From assembly GCA_041660405.1 (NCBI GenBank), contig JBAZWL010000013.1, forward strand, positions 1 through 64,000: a DNA stretch of 64,000 bases, in the 5' to 3' direction. The translations under genes and the position numbers were made by a program. Source of the DNA: Taibaiella sp041660405 (GTDB taxonomy: Bacteria > Bacteroidota > Bacteroidia > Chitinophagales > Chitinophagaceae). The notes beneath the pieces were generated by a model, which was not told the origin of the DNA, did not search any database, and was given only the letters and a program-made list of their open reading frames with translations. Positions 26,233 through 35,504 of the stretch are shown here, piece after piece (the stretch's first letter is position 1; each line of letters starts with the position of its first letter).

Positions 26233-28722
26233 TTACAAGGCATTGATATTTTGTATAGGCGCAGGGAAAGTATCTGGAGCAGTACAAGTCCCAAATCCAC
26301 CATTAGGCATAATATCGCATGCAATTACATTATTAGTAGAGCCTTGGCTATAACCCACATAGGCTACCGGATGTCCGGAAGGGGGCGCGGTGCCACCTAG
26401 TGAAACTACTTTTATACTCGTCACTACTAAAGCATTTAACGCATTAGGATCATGAAAAGCCTTCACAGAAGTACAGGCTGATAATTTTCCTAATGTAGGA
26501 TTGCCGCTGATCTGACATTTTAGAATATCAACGTGATTTGTAAAAACTTGCAATGGAACATAGACATAAAGATCGCCCGCCGATATAAAGTCTAATGTAC
26601 CACTTAACAGAAACACACTCGCTGCTCCTGAGTCAACACAACCGGTAAATTGACCGTTAGCAGGATTAATCGTACATAACAAGAGCGAATCAGATGTCTT
26701 GTTAAGCAGATAGGCAAATTGATTGGTGCCATTAAACTTGAGCAAGCCTATTGCTGTGGGTCCAAGTATATTGTGACCTGTCCAAGCGTTACTACAGCTA
26801 ATACTACCGTGAGATCCACTCGTGCTCACATTACATAATTGGACATTATCAGACGCACTAGTAACTAAAGGCGCACCTATAAAATTACTTAGATAAGCCA
26901 AAGTCGGTGTGTAGAAGTTAATGAATGAACCATAGTAAACATTAGGAGTAAAAATACTTGCAGTTGTTACACAGCTACCAAATGTGCTTGCCGTACATCT
27001 TTGAACTTTGTCATTCAAATCAAGAGGACGAATAAAAGCTGAAGTAAACGCAAAATTACCGGTAGTAAAATCAAGAGCACTGATACCGGAAATCGGCACA
27101 GCTGAGTTACAGCTTCCTAAACTACCATCCCCATTAATATGACATTCGCGTACGTCCCCAGGAGTGCCGCCTATTAATAAATCAGAATAGGCAATGTATG
27201 CATTATTAGGTTGTGCTGTATATGCATAAAACTCAATTTTACTTGACTCTGTTACCGTATTTCCAGGAGTAGTTTCATAAGAAACATTTAAATCTTGCGA
27301 AGAAGTACCTACAACTACAGGAGCAACTGTATATTCTAAAGTACAACTTGATGCTGCAGCTAAAGTAAATGGTGCAGCGGAGCAACTACCACCGGTGAGA
27401 GTAATAAAGCCATAATCCATATCAATCGTTGGATTAAGAACTGTTGCGTCCGCATTACCTGAATTCTCCAAGGTACATGTTACAGTATCCGAGCTCCCTA
27501 TTTCTATCGTCGAGAGTGAGCTGCAGTCCAATGACAATACCGGTGCAGATGTTACAACTGCGAATGAATATTGTGTTGTTAATGTCTCTGCTCCCGAATC
27601 ATAAGGGATAGATAAAAAGTTTGTGTAATTACGAACAGCAGGATTGGTGCTCGCATTTATCTGATAAGCTAATGTGCAAGTACCACCACTAGCAATAGAC
27701 GCGGATGTGCATGTATCATTAACAATATCAATAGTTGGGGTAGGTGAAACTATTGGGCTGATTGTATTTATAACTGTACCTATAGTCGTACTTGCTGTTC
27801 CAAAATTTTTAACAATAAAAGTAAATGTTTCTGTCGTATCACCTTGTATAACCACAGGAGGTATATCTGGGTATACTGAAAAATTTAGAAATGCATCGGG
27901 TTGTACCACATAAAAATCAATATTAGAGTCTAAGGTTGAAGCAACTCCTTCATACGCGATTGATAGTGTATATTCATTTTGAACATCTAAATCACAACTC
28001 GGTGTATCCGAAGGCGCACTGACACTTAAGGTCAAATCACAACTAGCGCCGGGTTGTAATGTGTAAGGCTGAGAGTCCCCACAAGTTGAACTGACAAAAT
28101 CAACTAATGAAGGCTCACAATTCGTGGGTAGTCTTTGTGTGATATTAGGTACGATGTCTATAGCAGCTTGTTCACCCACATTTTCAATGGTATAGGTAAA
28201 ATCTGTAGGATTATCACCCATGATCACTTGAGCGGGAGGATCTGGCAAAACAGAAAATCTCAACACAGCCGGTGGCGGTAAAACGAAATCAATCACTATC
28301 GGAGGATTGCTTTCTAGTGCACCATAACGAGGACTATATTCGATCGCTAAGGTTTCACTTGCTTGACTAGGCGTCGCGCTTTCTGAAGGATTTACTTTTA
28401 CAATAATGGTACAAGAAGCGCCTTTTGCTAAAGTATCACCACAATCAGTTACGGCCATACAACCGGCTACGGCTGCATGATTGATACTTATTCTCGGATC
28501 TGTATTAGGTACAAGAGAAATATCAAGCGGTAAGGAATCTGTGGTTAACGTATTTTTAATAATGTAAGGATAACAAGATACCGGAGCATTGGTTGCAATT
28601 GAACCTGGAATCTCAGGCTGAGATGTAAATATTAATGGATCCTGGCTATTTGCTTGGGCAAAACCCGTAAATGCGATTAACCCTAAAAGAGTCGATAATA
28701 AATAATTTCTAGTTTTCATCAT
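26233..28722 (-). CDS. large secreted protein with Ig-like repeats and Cys-rich propeller-like region
   Basis: 829 residues. Signal peptide 1-25 (LLSTLLGLIAFTGFAQANS). Residues about 30-510 contain four to five units of about 110 residues, each starting near L.F.V.PDPP/DIPP..V..GD and holding a GASC or GGTC turn before a beta strand (KGASCTIIVKVNPS, PGASCDLTLSVSAP, SGGTCTLAYQINAS, AASSCTLEYTVAPV). These resemble the Ig-like choice-of-anchor/DUF11-type domains of surface proteins. Residues about 520-829 have repeated units with paired cysteines (VRECHINGDGSLGSC, VQRCTASTFGSC, LLCTINPANGQFTGC, ILKCQISGNPTLGKLSAC), suggesting a beta-propeller. ATG 28722 has AAAGGA upstream. Probably exported to the cell surface or periplasm; function unknown. 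Confidence 0.75.
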   Translation of the reverse strand: MMKTRNYLLSTLLGLIAFTGFAQANSQDPLIFTSQPEIPGSIATNAPVSCYPYIIKNTLTTDSLPLDISLVPNTDPRISINHAAVAGCMAVTDCGDTLAKGASCTIIVKVNPSESATPSQASETLAIEYSPRYGALESNPPIVIDFVLPPPAVLRFSVLPDPPAQVIMGDNPTDFTYTIENVGEQAAIDIVPNITQRLPTNCEPSLVDFVSSTCGDSQPYTLQPGASCDLTLSVSAPSDTPSCDLDVQNEYTLSIAYEGVASTLDSNIDFYVVQPDAFLNFSVYPDIPPVVIQGDTTETFTFIVKNFGTASTTIGTVINTISPIVSPTPTIDIVNDTCTSASIASGGTCTLAYQINASTNPAVRNYTNFLSIPYDSGAETLTTQYSFAVVTSAPVLSLDCSSLSTIEIGSSDTVTCTLENSGNADATVLNPTIDMDYGFITLTGGSCSAAPFTLAAASSCTLEYTVAPVVVGTSSQDLNVSYETTPGNTVTESSKIEFYAYTAQPNNAYIAYSDLLIGGTPGDVRECHINGDGSLGSCNSAVPISGISALDFTTGNFAFTSAFIRPLDLNDKVQRCTASTFGSCVTTASIFTPNVYYGSFINFYTPTLAYLSNFIGAPLVTSASDNVQLCNVSTSGSHGSISCSNAWTGHNILGPTAIGLLKFNGTNQFAYLLNKTSDSLLLCTINPANGQFTGCVDSGAASVFLLSGTLDFISAGDLYVYVPLQVFTNHVDILKCQISGNPTLGKLSACTSVKAFHDPNALNALVVTSIKVVSLGGTAPPSGHPVAYVGYSQGSTNNVIACDIMPNGGFGTCTAPDTFPAPIQNINAL

Positions 28723-28740
28723 ATATTCCTTTTTCTAGTA

Positions 28741-29553
28741 TTAAAGAAAATTCCATTGCAAAGCAAGAACAACGCTTTGTTGACTTAAGTCAAATTCGGG
28801 TGCAGTTGAAATATGTGGATTTGTTCCGTTAAAATCATCTTCACTTGTAAGATTTGAAGACGCTTGGACTTTATCCAAATCGGTATAAAGGTAGGTAAGC
28901 GTCACATCTAATTCAGGCATGACTTCATACCCAAATCCACCGCCCACTTGCCAAGCAAAAGAAGTATTTGTATGCGTATCTGTTTGAGTCACAATACCTG
29001 CATCAACGCCAGACTTGGGTGATTCCATGTAATCTATCCAAGTCCATGCGATACCAAGACCACCGACTGCAAATACAGTCCAGCGTTCATATTCAGCTAA
29101 ACCTAATGTGAAGTTTGCTAATAAATTAGTATTTTGAATACCATATGTGTAATTAAAATCATCAAATGCAGGATCGCGATATCCATAAACATCGCCAGTT
29201 AAATCAGATTCAAATTGATAAGTAGCATCAAGACTGATAATCATGCCGGGAAGCCATCTAAATTCCTCATCAGAATCTGTGTCAAAAGGAATGACATAAC
29301 CCACACCCATCGTACCTAAAGCAGCTGCATTATCGGAAGTACTGCTAGTTAATGAATCTACTTCTGTAATAGTACCTGAACCAAAAGTAGAAGTAGTGCC
29401 AATTTCAGAATCTTTAGCATGCAACCATGTTACACCACCACCAATTCTAAATTGCGCATAACCATCTTCAAAAAATTCTTCATAAGCAAATGCATTTGCA
29501 CAGAAAACGAAAGTGGGAATTGATAAAAATAAAGGAATTTTTTTGAATAGCAT
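28741..29553 (-). CDS. outer-membrane beta-barrel protein
   Basis: 270 residues. Signal peptide 1-23 (LFLSIPTFVFCANAFAY). Glycine/aromatic strands follow (AQFRIGGGVTWLHA, LGTMGVGYVIPFD, FAVGGLGIAWTW, FAWQVGGGFGYEVMPELDVT), and the final strand ends LQWNFL. The layout matches the barrel at 25318-26157, suggesting old paralogues. GGAGCG ribosome site before ATG 29553. It lies 18 bases upstream of the secreted repeat protein on the same strand, so the two probably form an operon; a surface complex is possible. Confidence 0.8.
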   Translation of the reverse strand: MLFKKIPLFLSIPTFVFCANAFAYEEFFEDGYAQFRIGGGVTWLHAKDSEIGTTSTFGSGTITEVDSLTSSTSDNAAALGTMGVGYVIPFDTDSDEEFRWLPGMIISLDATYQFESDLTGDVYGYRDPAFDDFNYTYGIQNTNLLANFTLGLAEYERWTVFAVGGLGIAWTWIDYMESPKSGVDAGIVTQTDTHTNTSFAWQVGGGFGYEVMPELDVTLTYLYTDLDKVQASSNLTSEDDFNGTNPHISTAPEFDLSQQSVVLALQWNFL

Positions 29554-29570
29554 GTACCGCTCCTTGGTCT

Positions 29571-29590
29571 ATGGATTATTAACTAATAAT
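29571..29590. promoter_or_regulatory. AT-rich palindrome before second outer-membrane gene
   Basis: ATTATTA-AC-TAATAAT (29575-29590), nearly the same as 25282-25300, and 21 bases before ATG 29553. It is a shared control element candidate for the two barrel genes. Confidence 0.45.
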
Positions 29591-29646
29591 TAGCTGAGAG
29601 TTTTGCTTTAAGCAAGGGATAACTTTAATAATAAAATTACTGGTTA

Positions 29647-30651
29647 TTATTTCAACAGTTGTTTGGCAGAAAATCCTGCTACTTCTCGCACAAGGCGTGG
29701 AACTAAATAGCCCGGCAATTGTGCGGCCATTTGTTGGTGGAGGTTTATGGCTGTTTCATCATTAACAGCAAAATGTGAAGTGCTCGTCACTGGATCCAGT
29801 TGATGTAAATAATAAGGCAAGACATCATAGGCAAATAATTTCTCACTTAATAAACGTAGCGTATCTGCACGATCATTTACGCCACGCAATAAAACACTTT
29901 GGTTAAGTACCTTCATGTTTTTTGCTAATTTTTGTAAAGCGCTGCCCACGTTCAGATCGAGCTCTTGCGCATGATTACAATGTACAACCATCACGGGTTT
30001 TAAGCGTGTGCTAGATAATATTTGAATTAATTCATCTGTTACACGCTCAGGAATCATGATAGGCATGCGCGTATGAATACGAATAATTTTAACATGTAAA
30101 ATATTATTTAAATGCTGCATGAAAAAATTTAAATAATCATCATCGAGCGTTAAAGGATCTCCGCCGCTTAATATCACTTCGTGTATGGTATTGTCTGCAG
30201 CAATATAATCAAACGCTTGTTGCCATTGCGCGCGACCGGGATTATTTTCACCATAGGCAAACGTGCGGCGAAAACAATAGCGACAATGCACCGGGCATGC
30301 ACTTGTCACCGTGAGTAATACCCGACCTTTAAATTTATGCAACAATCCAGGGATAGGATTTTGTTCACGCTCTTTTAAAGGATCATCACTAAAACCTGGA
30401 ACATCATCATATTCTTCTTCTAGGGGTAAAACTTGTCTTAATAAAGGATCATGCGGATCGCCTTTTTGCATACGTGACACAAAGCTTTCGGAAACACGTA
30501 AGGGAAATAATTGGCTGGCGCGTTGTGCGCCGGCTAAAAAGCTTTCATCTAGATTTAACTGTGCTAATAAAATTTGAGGGTCACGAATCAGATTTTTTAA
30601 AGCAACTTGCCAAGCTTTAGGCTGACATTTTTTTTCAATTTTCGGTATCAT
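29647..30651 (-). CDS. epmB: EF-P beta-lysylation protein EpmB (radical SAM)
   Basis: 334 residues. Lysine 2,3-aminomutase-like radical SAM enzyme that makes (R)-beta-lysine for modification of EF-P. Radical SAM cluster C119-x3-C123-x2-C126 (CPVHCRYCF). SGGDPLTLDD follows (SAM binding). It is divergent from efp with a 41-base gap, which supports the assignment over a catabolic aminomutase. The partner EpmA is not in this window. Confidence 0.93.
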   Translation of the reverse strand: MIPKIEKKCQPKAWQVALKNLIRDPQILLAQLNLDESFLAGAQRASQLFPLRVSESFVSRMQKGDPHDPLLRQVLPLEEEYDDVPGFSDDPLKEREQNPIPGLLHKFKGRVLLTVTSACPVHCRYCFRRTFAYGENNPGRAQWQQAFDYIAADNTIHEVILSGGDPLTLDDDYLNFFMQHLNNILHVKIIRIHTRMPIMIPERVTDELIQILSSTRLKPVMVVHCNHAQELDLNVGSALQKLAKNMKVLNQSVLLRGVNDRADTLRLLSEKLFAYDVLPYYLHQLDPVTSTSHFAVNDETAINLHQQMAAQLPGYLVPRLVREVAGFSAKQLLK

Positions 30652-30692
30652 AGGCAGGATTTTAACAAATTCTTGGCAAAAAAGGTGACATT

Positions 30693-31259
30693 ATGGCTAT
30701 TTATTCAACTAATCAATTTAAAGCGGGTTTAAAACTAATGCTTGATGGCGACCCTTGCACCATCATCGAGAATGAATTTGTAAAACCTGGAAAAGGCCAA
30801 GCGTTTAATCGTGTTAAATTACGCAATCTCAAAACCGGCCGTGTGCTCGAGCGTACTTTTAAATCAGGTGAAAGCCTTGAAGGTGCTGATGTTGTCGAGC
30901 GTGAAATGCAATATTTATATAATGATGGCCATGAATGGCATTTTATGATGGTTGATACTTACGAGCAATATGTCGCCAATAAAGACATGGTCGGCGATGC
31001 GGCAAAATGGTTAAAAGAAGAAGCGATCTGTATGGTCGTTCTTTATAATGATGTTCCCCTATCTGTTGAACCACCCCACTTTGTTGAATTAAAAATTATT
31101 GAAACGGATCCCGGCTTAAAAGGTGATACCAGCGGTGGCGGTGGTAAACCTGCAACGCTAGAAACTGGCGCTGTGGTTCGCGTTCCTTTATTTGTACAAC
31201 AAGGCGAAGTCATTAAAGTGGACACACGCACCGGTGAATACGCTTCGCGTGTCAAATAA
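30693..31259 (+). CDS. efp: elongation factor P
   Basis: 188 residues. Relieves ribosome stalling at polyproline stretches. The modification site Lys34 sits in KPGKGQAF, as required for beta-lysylation by EpmB/EpmA. Three beta-barrel domains; C-terminal GEYASRVK. AAAGGTGA ribosome site. The stop overlaps the rsmA start by one base (TAATG). Confidence 0.98.
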   Translation: MAIYSTNQFKAGLKLMLDGDPCTIIENEFVKPGKGQAFNRVKLRNLKTGRVLERTFKSGESLEGADVVEREMQYLYNDGHEWHFMMVDTYEQYVANKDMVGDAAKWLKEEAICMVVLYNDVPLSVEPPHFVELKIIETDPGLKGDTSGGGGKPATLETGAVVRVPLFVQQGEVIKVDTRTGEYASRVK

Positions 31260-32032
31260 TGACGATCGCGCGTAAACGGTTTGGACAAAACTTCTTGCAA
31301 GATGGGCAAGTGATTTCTCAAATTATTGCGTGCTTTGCACCCAAGCCTGGTGATCATTGCGTTGAAATTGGCCCAGGCTTAGGCGCACTCACGCTGCCTT
31401 TATTAAAAAAAATAAAACATTTAGAAGCTGTAGAATTAGATCGCGATATTATTCCCGTGTTATTAGAGAACAGTAAAAATATCGGTGAGTTAATTATTCA
31501 TCAAGGCGATGTTTTACAGTTTGATTTTCAGACCTTAATTAAAAATAATAAAAAACTAAGAATCATTGGTAATTTACCTTATAACATTTCCACGCCTTTA
31601 ATTTTTCATTTATTAAATCAATTAAATATTATTGAAGATATGATTTTTATGCTACAGCAAGAAGTTGTTGACCGCATGGCTGCTGCTCCTAATAATAAAG
31701 ATTACGGACGTTTATCTGTGATGGTTCAGTACCATTGTCAGGTTGAAGGTTTATTTTCGATTCCACCCGAAGCATTTCATCCCGCACCTAAAGTGCAATC
31801 CAAACTGGTGCATTTGATTCCTTATGATAAAAAACCTTTTATTGCGTGTAACGAAAAATTATTTGCTGATATTGTGCGCGAGGCTTTTGGGCAGCGCCGT
31901 AAAACAATTAGAAATAGTTTGAAAAATTTAATTACGGATGAAACGTTTGAACAATTAGGATTATCACCTACTGATCGTGCTGAAAATTTATCAGTAGGCG
32001 ATTATGTACAGCTGGCTAATTCTTTTGCATAG
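31259..32032 (+). CDS. rsmA: 16S rRNA A1518/A1519 dimethyltransferase
   Basis: 257 residues (KsgA). Dimethylates two adjacent adenines in helix 45 of 16S rRNA. SAM-binding motif VEIGPGLGALTLPL (about 38-51) and the catalytic NLPYNIST motif (about 108-115). It starts inside the efp stop codon. The 3' end overlaps the acid phosphatase gene tail to tail by 17 bases. Confidence 0.97.
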   Translation: MTIARKRFGQNFLQDGQVISQIIACFAPKPGDHCVEIGPGLGALTLPLLKKIKHLEAVELDRDIIPVLLENSKNIGELIIHQGDVLQFDFQTLIKNNKKLRIIGNLPYNISTPLIFHLLNQLNIIEDMIFMLQQEVVDRMAAAPNNKDYGRLSVMVQYHCQVEGLFSIPPEAFHPAPKVQSKLVHLIPYDKKPFIACNEKLFADIVREAFGQRRKTIRNSLKNLITDETFEQLGLSPTDRAENLSVGDYVQLANSFA

Positions 32033-32723
32033 AAGCAATATGATCGATTTCTTGTTGCGCTACTTTTATTTGTGTTTTAAATGCATCACTTTTAATAATC
32101 GACTTTGCTAACGCTTGTGCTAATACCACACTTGCTTCAATATCACTTGGGTAATGCACGCCGCCGATCACGCGATCTTGTCCTAAACCGTAACCCACTT
32201 TGATTAATTGCTCACGTTTTTGCGGAAATATTTCTGCAAAAACCAACGCCATCGTCATACCACGCGTTGCATGACCACTCGGATAAGCATAACTTTCTTC
32301 GATTGGAAGAATAGGTTTTATGGAAGGATCATCTTGATAAGGTCGCGGGCTTTTATAATGTGTTTTAAAAGCATTGATATAAATATAAGCATCATCAGCT
32401 ACTGTTTTCATTAATTGATAAAGTTTTGGATAACGTGATTCTTCAAAGCGTGCATTGATAGCTTCATTAAAATAACTCGGTGTTAGCGTTACGCTACCCC
32501 AAGCTCTTTGCTCATCATAAATTGTACGGCTTGCAATTTCCCACATTAAAATATCGATATCTCTTTTTTGCTCTGGCGATCCATCCGCTGAAGGTGGCGG
32601 CAATAATTCTAAGGTAATATCACTAGGATTAACAAATGTAGATGTTTTTGTTAACTGTAAATCAGTGGCAAATAAAGAAAAACTGATAAAGAATAAAAAT
32701 AAACCAACAGCATATTGACGCAA
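32016..32723 (-). CDS. class A (PAP2-type) acid phosphatase
   Basis: 235 residues with a signal peptide (1-19, VGLFLFFISFSLFA). All three parts of the PAP2 phosphatase signature are present: KTHYKSPRP, then YPSGHATRG, then a DRVIGGVHYPSDIEA block supplying Arg, His and Asp. It is probably a periplasmic nonspecific phosphatase of the PhoN type. Confidence 0.9.
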   Translation of the reverse strand: MRQYAVGLFLFFISFSLFATDLQLTKTSTFVNPSDITLELLPPPSADGSPEQKRDIDILMWEIASRTIYDEQRAWGSVTLTPSYFNEAINARFEESRYPKLYQLMKTVADDAYIYINAFKTHYKSPRPYQDDPSIKPILPIEESYAYPSGHATRGMTMALVFAEIFPQKREQLIKVGYGLGQDRVIGGVHYPSDIEASVVLAQALAKSIIKSDAFKTQIKVAQQEIDHIASMQKN

Positions 32724-32752
32724 GATAAATACTCCTTTAAAAAAATTAAAAC

Positions 32753-35008
32753 TTATTTTCCGGCACGAATCAAACCACCCAAGCCAGATTCTTCGAGCGC
32801 GTTTTCAAGGTAGGTCCGAATTTCTTTGGAATGATGCATGGTGAGTACATCTTGCAATAATTCTTGTGCGCGACTTAAACTGAAATTGCGAATAACCCAT
32901 TTAATACGTGGCAAACTCGCTGAACTCATACTCAGTGAATCAAATCCCATTGCAAGTAACAAGATGACACTGGTAGGATCGCCCGCCATTTCACCACATA
33001 AACTGACTGTTTTATTTTGAGCATGCGCTGCATTTACAACATGGAGTAAGGCATTAATAATGGCAGGGTGTAAACCTTCGTATAAATTAGCAACGCGTGA
33101 ATTATTTCTATCGACAGCTAAAATGTATTGAATTAAATCATTGCTGCCTATGGATAGAAAATCTACTTCCTTAGAAATAAGTTCTGCCTGATAAACAGCA
33201 GAAGGCACTTCGATCATGGCGCCAATTTTAGGAATCACAACATCGTGCCCTTCTTCACGCAATTCTTCATAAGCGCGCATGATTAATGCTTTCGCATCTA
33301 ACACTTCATATAAACTCGTGATCATCGGCAACATGATTTGTAAATTATTACAACCTTTGCTGGCGTGTATCATCGCGCGCACTTGTACTAAAAATATTTC
33401 CGGATGATCAAGGGTAATACGAATACCGCGCCAACCTAAAAATGGATTTGCTTCTTCTATTGGGAAATAAGGTAATATTTTATCACCGCCAATATCCAAT
33501 GTGCGCATGGTCACAGGACGGGGCGTGAACGCTTCAAGTAATTGCCGATAAATAACGCGTTGTTCTTCTTCAGATGGAAAACGATCCCTCACCATAAACG
33601 GCACTTCTGTGCGGTATAAACCGACGCCTTCTGCACCTACGCTCAGCGATGCTTGAATATCACCTACTAATCCTGTATTCACATATAAGGGAATACGGTA
33701 ACCATCCGGTGTTTGTGCGGGTACGTCATGTAATTTTTCTAGGCTGTGTGAAAGTTCTTTTTCTTCCGCTTCAAGACGTGTAAATTCTTCCAGTAATATT
33801 TTTGAAGGATCAATGTAAACGACGCCGTGATAAGCATCAACGATCACTTTCTTATTTTCAACATCGCTTAACAATAAACCTTCCGCGCCAATAATAGTTG
33901 GAATACCCATCGCGCGTGCAATAATGACCACATGAGAATTGATTGATCCTTTTGCAGTAACGATAGCAACGATACGTTCACGTGGCGCTTCTGCCAAACG
34001 TGCGGGCGTAATTTCATCACCCATTAACACGGCTTTTTCTGGATAAATAATTTTTTCGCGCGCATCAGCTTGTAGATAGGATAAAACACGCCGGCCAATA
34101 TCGCGTAAATCTGCGCCACGTTCGCGTAAATAAGCATCGTCCATTTCTTCATAGAGACGGCTGTGAAGTGCGATCACTTGTTTTAAAGCACCTTGCGCCC
34201 AATGACCTTTTTTGATCACTTCATTTACTTCAAAGCCTAAACTTTCATTATCTAAAATACGCAAATACGCATCGAATAAATCTTGTTCTTCCAGCGGTAA
34301 ATGATGCGCTAAACGTTCGCTTAGCATTTTAATTTCTTCACGTGTACGCACAAGCGCTTTATTAAATATTTCTATTTCTATATTAATGTCTTGTGCTTTA
34401 CGATCGGGTACTGCATCCAGTGCTGCGAGTGGATAAGCAATAACAGCCGTTCCAAGGGCTACGCCTGATACACCAGGAATACCAATAATGCGTTTATCGG
34501 ATTGTGTTTTTGAGCGTGATAAAACTCCTGCAGATTGTGCATGCGCAATTAAATCTGAAAGCTGAGTAGAAATCGTGACTAAAAATGCTTCTTCATCCGC
34601 ACCAAATGCGCGCTCGGCAGTTTGCTGTGCAACCAATACACCTAAAACACGGCGCTGATGAATAATCGGCACACCTAAAAAAGCTTTATATTTTTCTTCG
34701 CCGGTGCGAGGAATATAATGATAATGCGAATGCTTAGTTGCATCCTTTAAATTAATGGGTTCTTCACGTTGGCCAACTAAACCCACTAAGCCTTGGTCTA
34801 AGCCTAAACTAATGACACCATCCACACCGGGCTTAAAACCTTGTGAGGCGATTAATACATAACGTTGACTTGTAGGATCTAAGACAAAAATAGAGCAGGC
34901 TTCTACATTAATGGCTTCACATACGCGAGTGACTACAATATGCAACGCTTCTTGCGCGCTTTGCGCAGCATTAACGTCTTGAATAATACGCTGCATAATT
35001 TTTAACAT
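32753..35008 (-). CDS. ptsP: phosphoenolpyruvate-protein phosphotransferase PtsP (EI-Ntr)
   Basis: 751 residues. GAF sensor domain (about 5-155), then PTS enzyme I: HPr-binding helices (175-300), the phosphohistidine domain with active His359 in GSINSHVVIIARAMG, and a PEP-binding TIM barrel (about 430-720). It starts the nitrogen-type PTS chain that phosphorylates NPr; GAF control by glutamine or 2-oxoglutarate is known in related proteins. It follows rppH as in many gammaproteobacteria. Confidence 0.96.
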   Translation of the reverse strand: MLKIMQRIIQDVNAAQSAQEALHIVVTRVCEAINVEACSIFVLDPTSQRYVLIASQGFKPGVDGVISLGLDQGLVGLVGQREEPINLKDATKHSHYHYIPRTGEEKYKAFLGVPIIHQRRVLGVLVAQQTAERAFGADEEAFLVTISTQLSDLIAHAQSAGVLSRSKTQSDKRIIGIPGVSGVALGTAVIAYPLAALDAVPDRKAQDINIEIEIFNKALVRTREEIKMLSERLAHHLPLEEQDLFDAYLRILDNESLGFEVNEVIKKGHWAQGALKQVIALHSRLYEEMDDAYLRERGADLRDIGRRVLSYLQADAREKIIYPEKAVLMGDEITPARLAEAPRERIVAIVTAKGSINSHVVIIARAMGIPTIIGAEGLLLSDVENKKVIVDAYHGVVYIDPSKILLEEFTRLEAEEKELSHSLEKLHDVPAQTPDGYRIPLYVNTGLVGDIQASLSVGAEGVGLYRTEVPFMVRDRFPSEEEQRVIYRQLLEAFTPRPVTMRTLDIGGDKILPYFPIEEANPFLGWRGIRITLDHPEIFLVQVRAMIHASKGCNNLQIMLPMITSLYEVLDAKALIMRAYEELREEGHDVVIPKIGAMIEVPSAVYQAELISKEVDFLSIGSNDLIQYILAVDRNNSRVANLYEGLHPAIINALLHVVNAAHAQNKTVSLCGEMAGDPTSVILLLAMGFDSLSMSSASLPRIKWVIRNFSLSRAQELLQDVLTMHHSKEIRTYLENALEESGLGGLIRAGK

Positions 35009-35025
35009 AGTACTCCATCTTTAAT

Positions 35026-35496
35026 TTACAAAAAAACACGTAATTGCGCTAAGGCCAATTGATAAACATGTTTTTTGAAAGCTACAATATGCGTAACCGG
35101 ATAATCATAATCCACCCACTGCCATTTATCGAATTCTTGCGCCTGTGTTTTCGTTAAACAAATCTGTGTATCTTCCTTTAATAGCCGCAGTAAAAACCAC
35201 AATTGTTTTTGCCCAATATAATGTTGTCCTTGCGAGGTCAATTTGGTCTTTCCAAATTCATAGGATAACCAATCATGGGTTTGACCTAATAGTTTTACAT
35301 CCTGTGGCATTAAACCCACTTCTTCATAAAGTTCACGGTACATGGCTTGCTTTGGTGTTTCATCGGAATGAATCCCACCTTGGGGAAATTGCCAAGCATG
35401 TTCTTCTTGATTCATACGGTGCGCCCAAAGCACATGGTTTTGTTCATTGCATAATACTATTCCAACATTGGCACGGTAACCGTGTTCATCTATCAT
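35026..35496 (-). CDS. rppH: RNA pyrophosphohydrolase RppH
   Basis: 156 residues from ATG 35496, with AAGG upstream; an in-frame TTG at 35502 is less likely. Nudix hydrolase that removes pyrophosphate from 5' ends of mRNA to start decay. Nudix box: GGIHSDETPKQAMYRELYEE plus VGL. MIDEHGYRANVGIVLCN at the N-terminus is typical of RppH. It sits directly before ptsP, its usual neighbour. Confidence 0.96.
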   Translation of the reverse strand: MIDEHGYRANVGIVLCNEQNHVLWAHRMNQEEHAWQFPQGGIHSDETPKQAMYRELYEEVGLMPQDVKLLGQTHDWLSYEFGKTKLTSQGQHYIGQKQLWFLLRLLKEDTQICLTKTQAQEFDKWQWVDYDYPVTHIVAFKKHVYQLALAQLRVFL

Positions 35497-35504
35497 AACC
35501 AACC

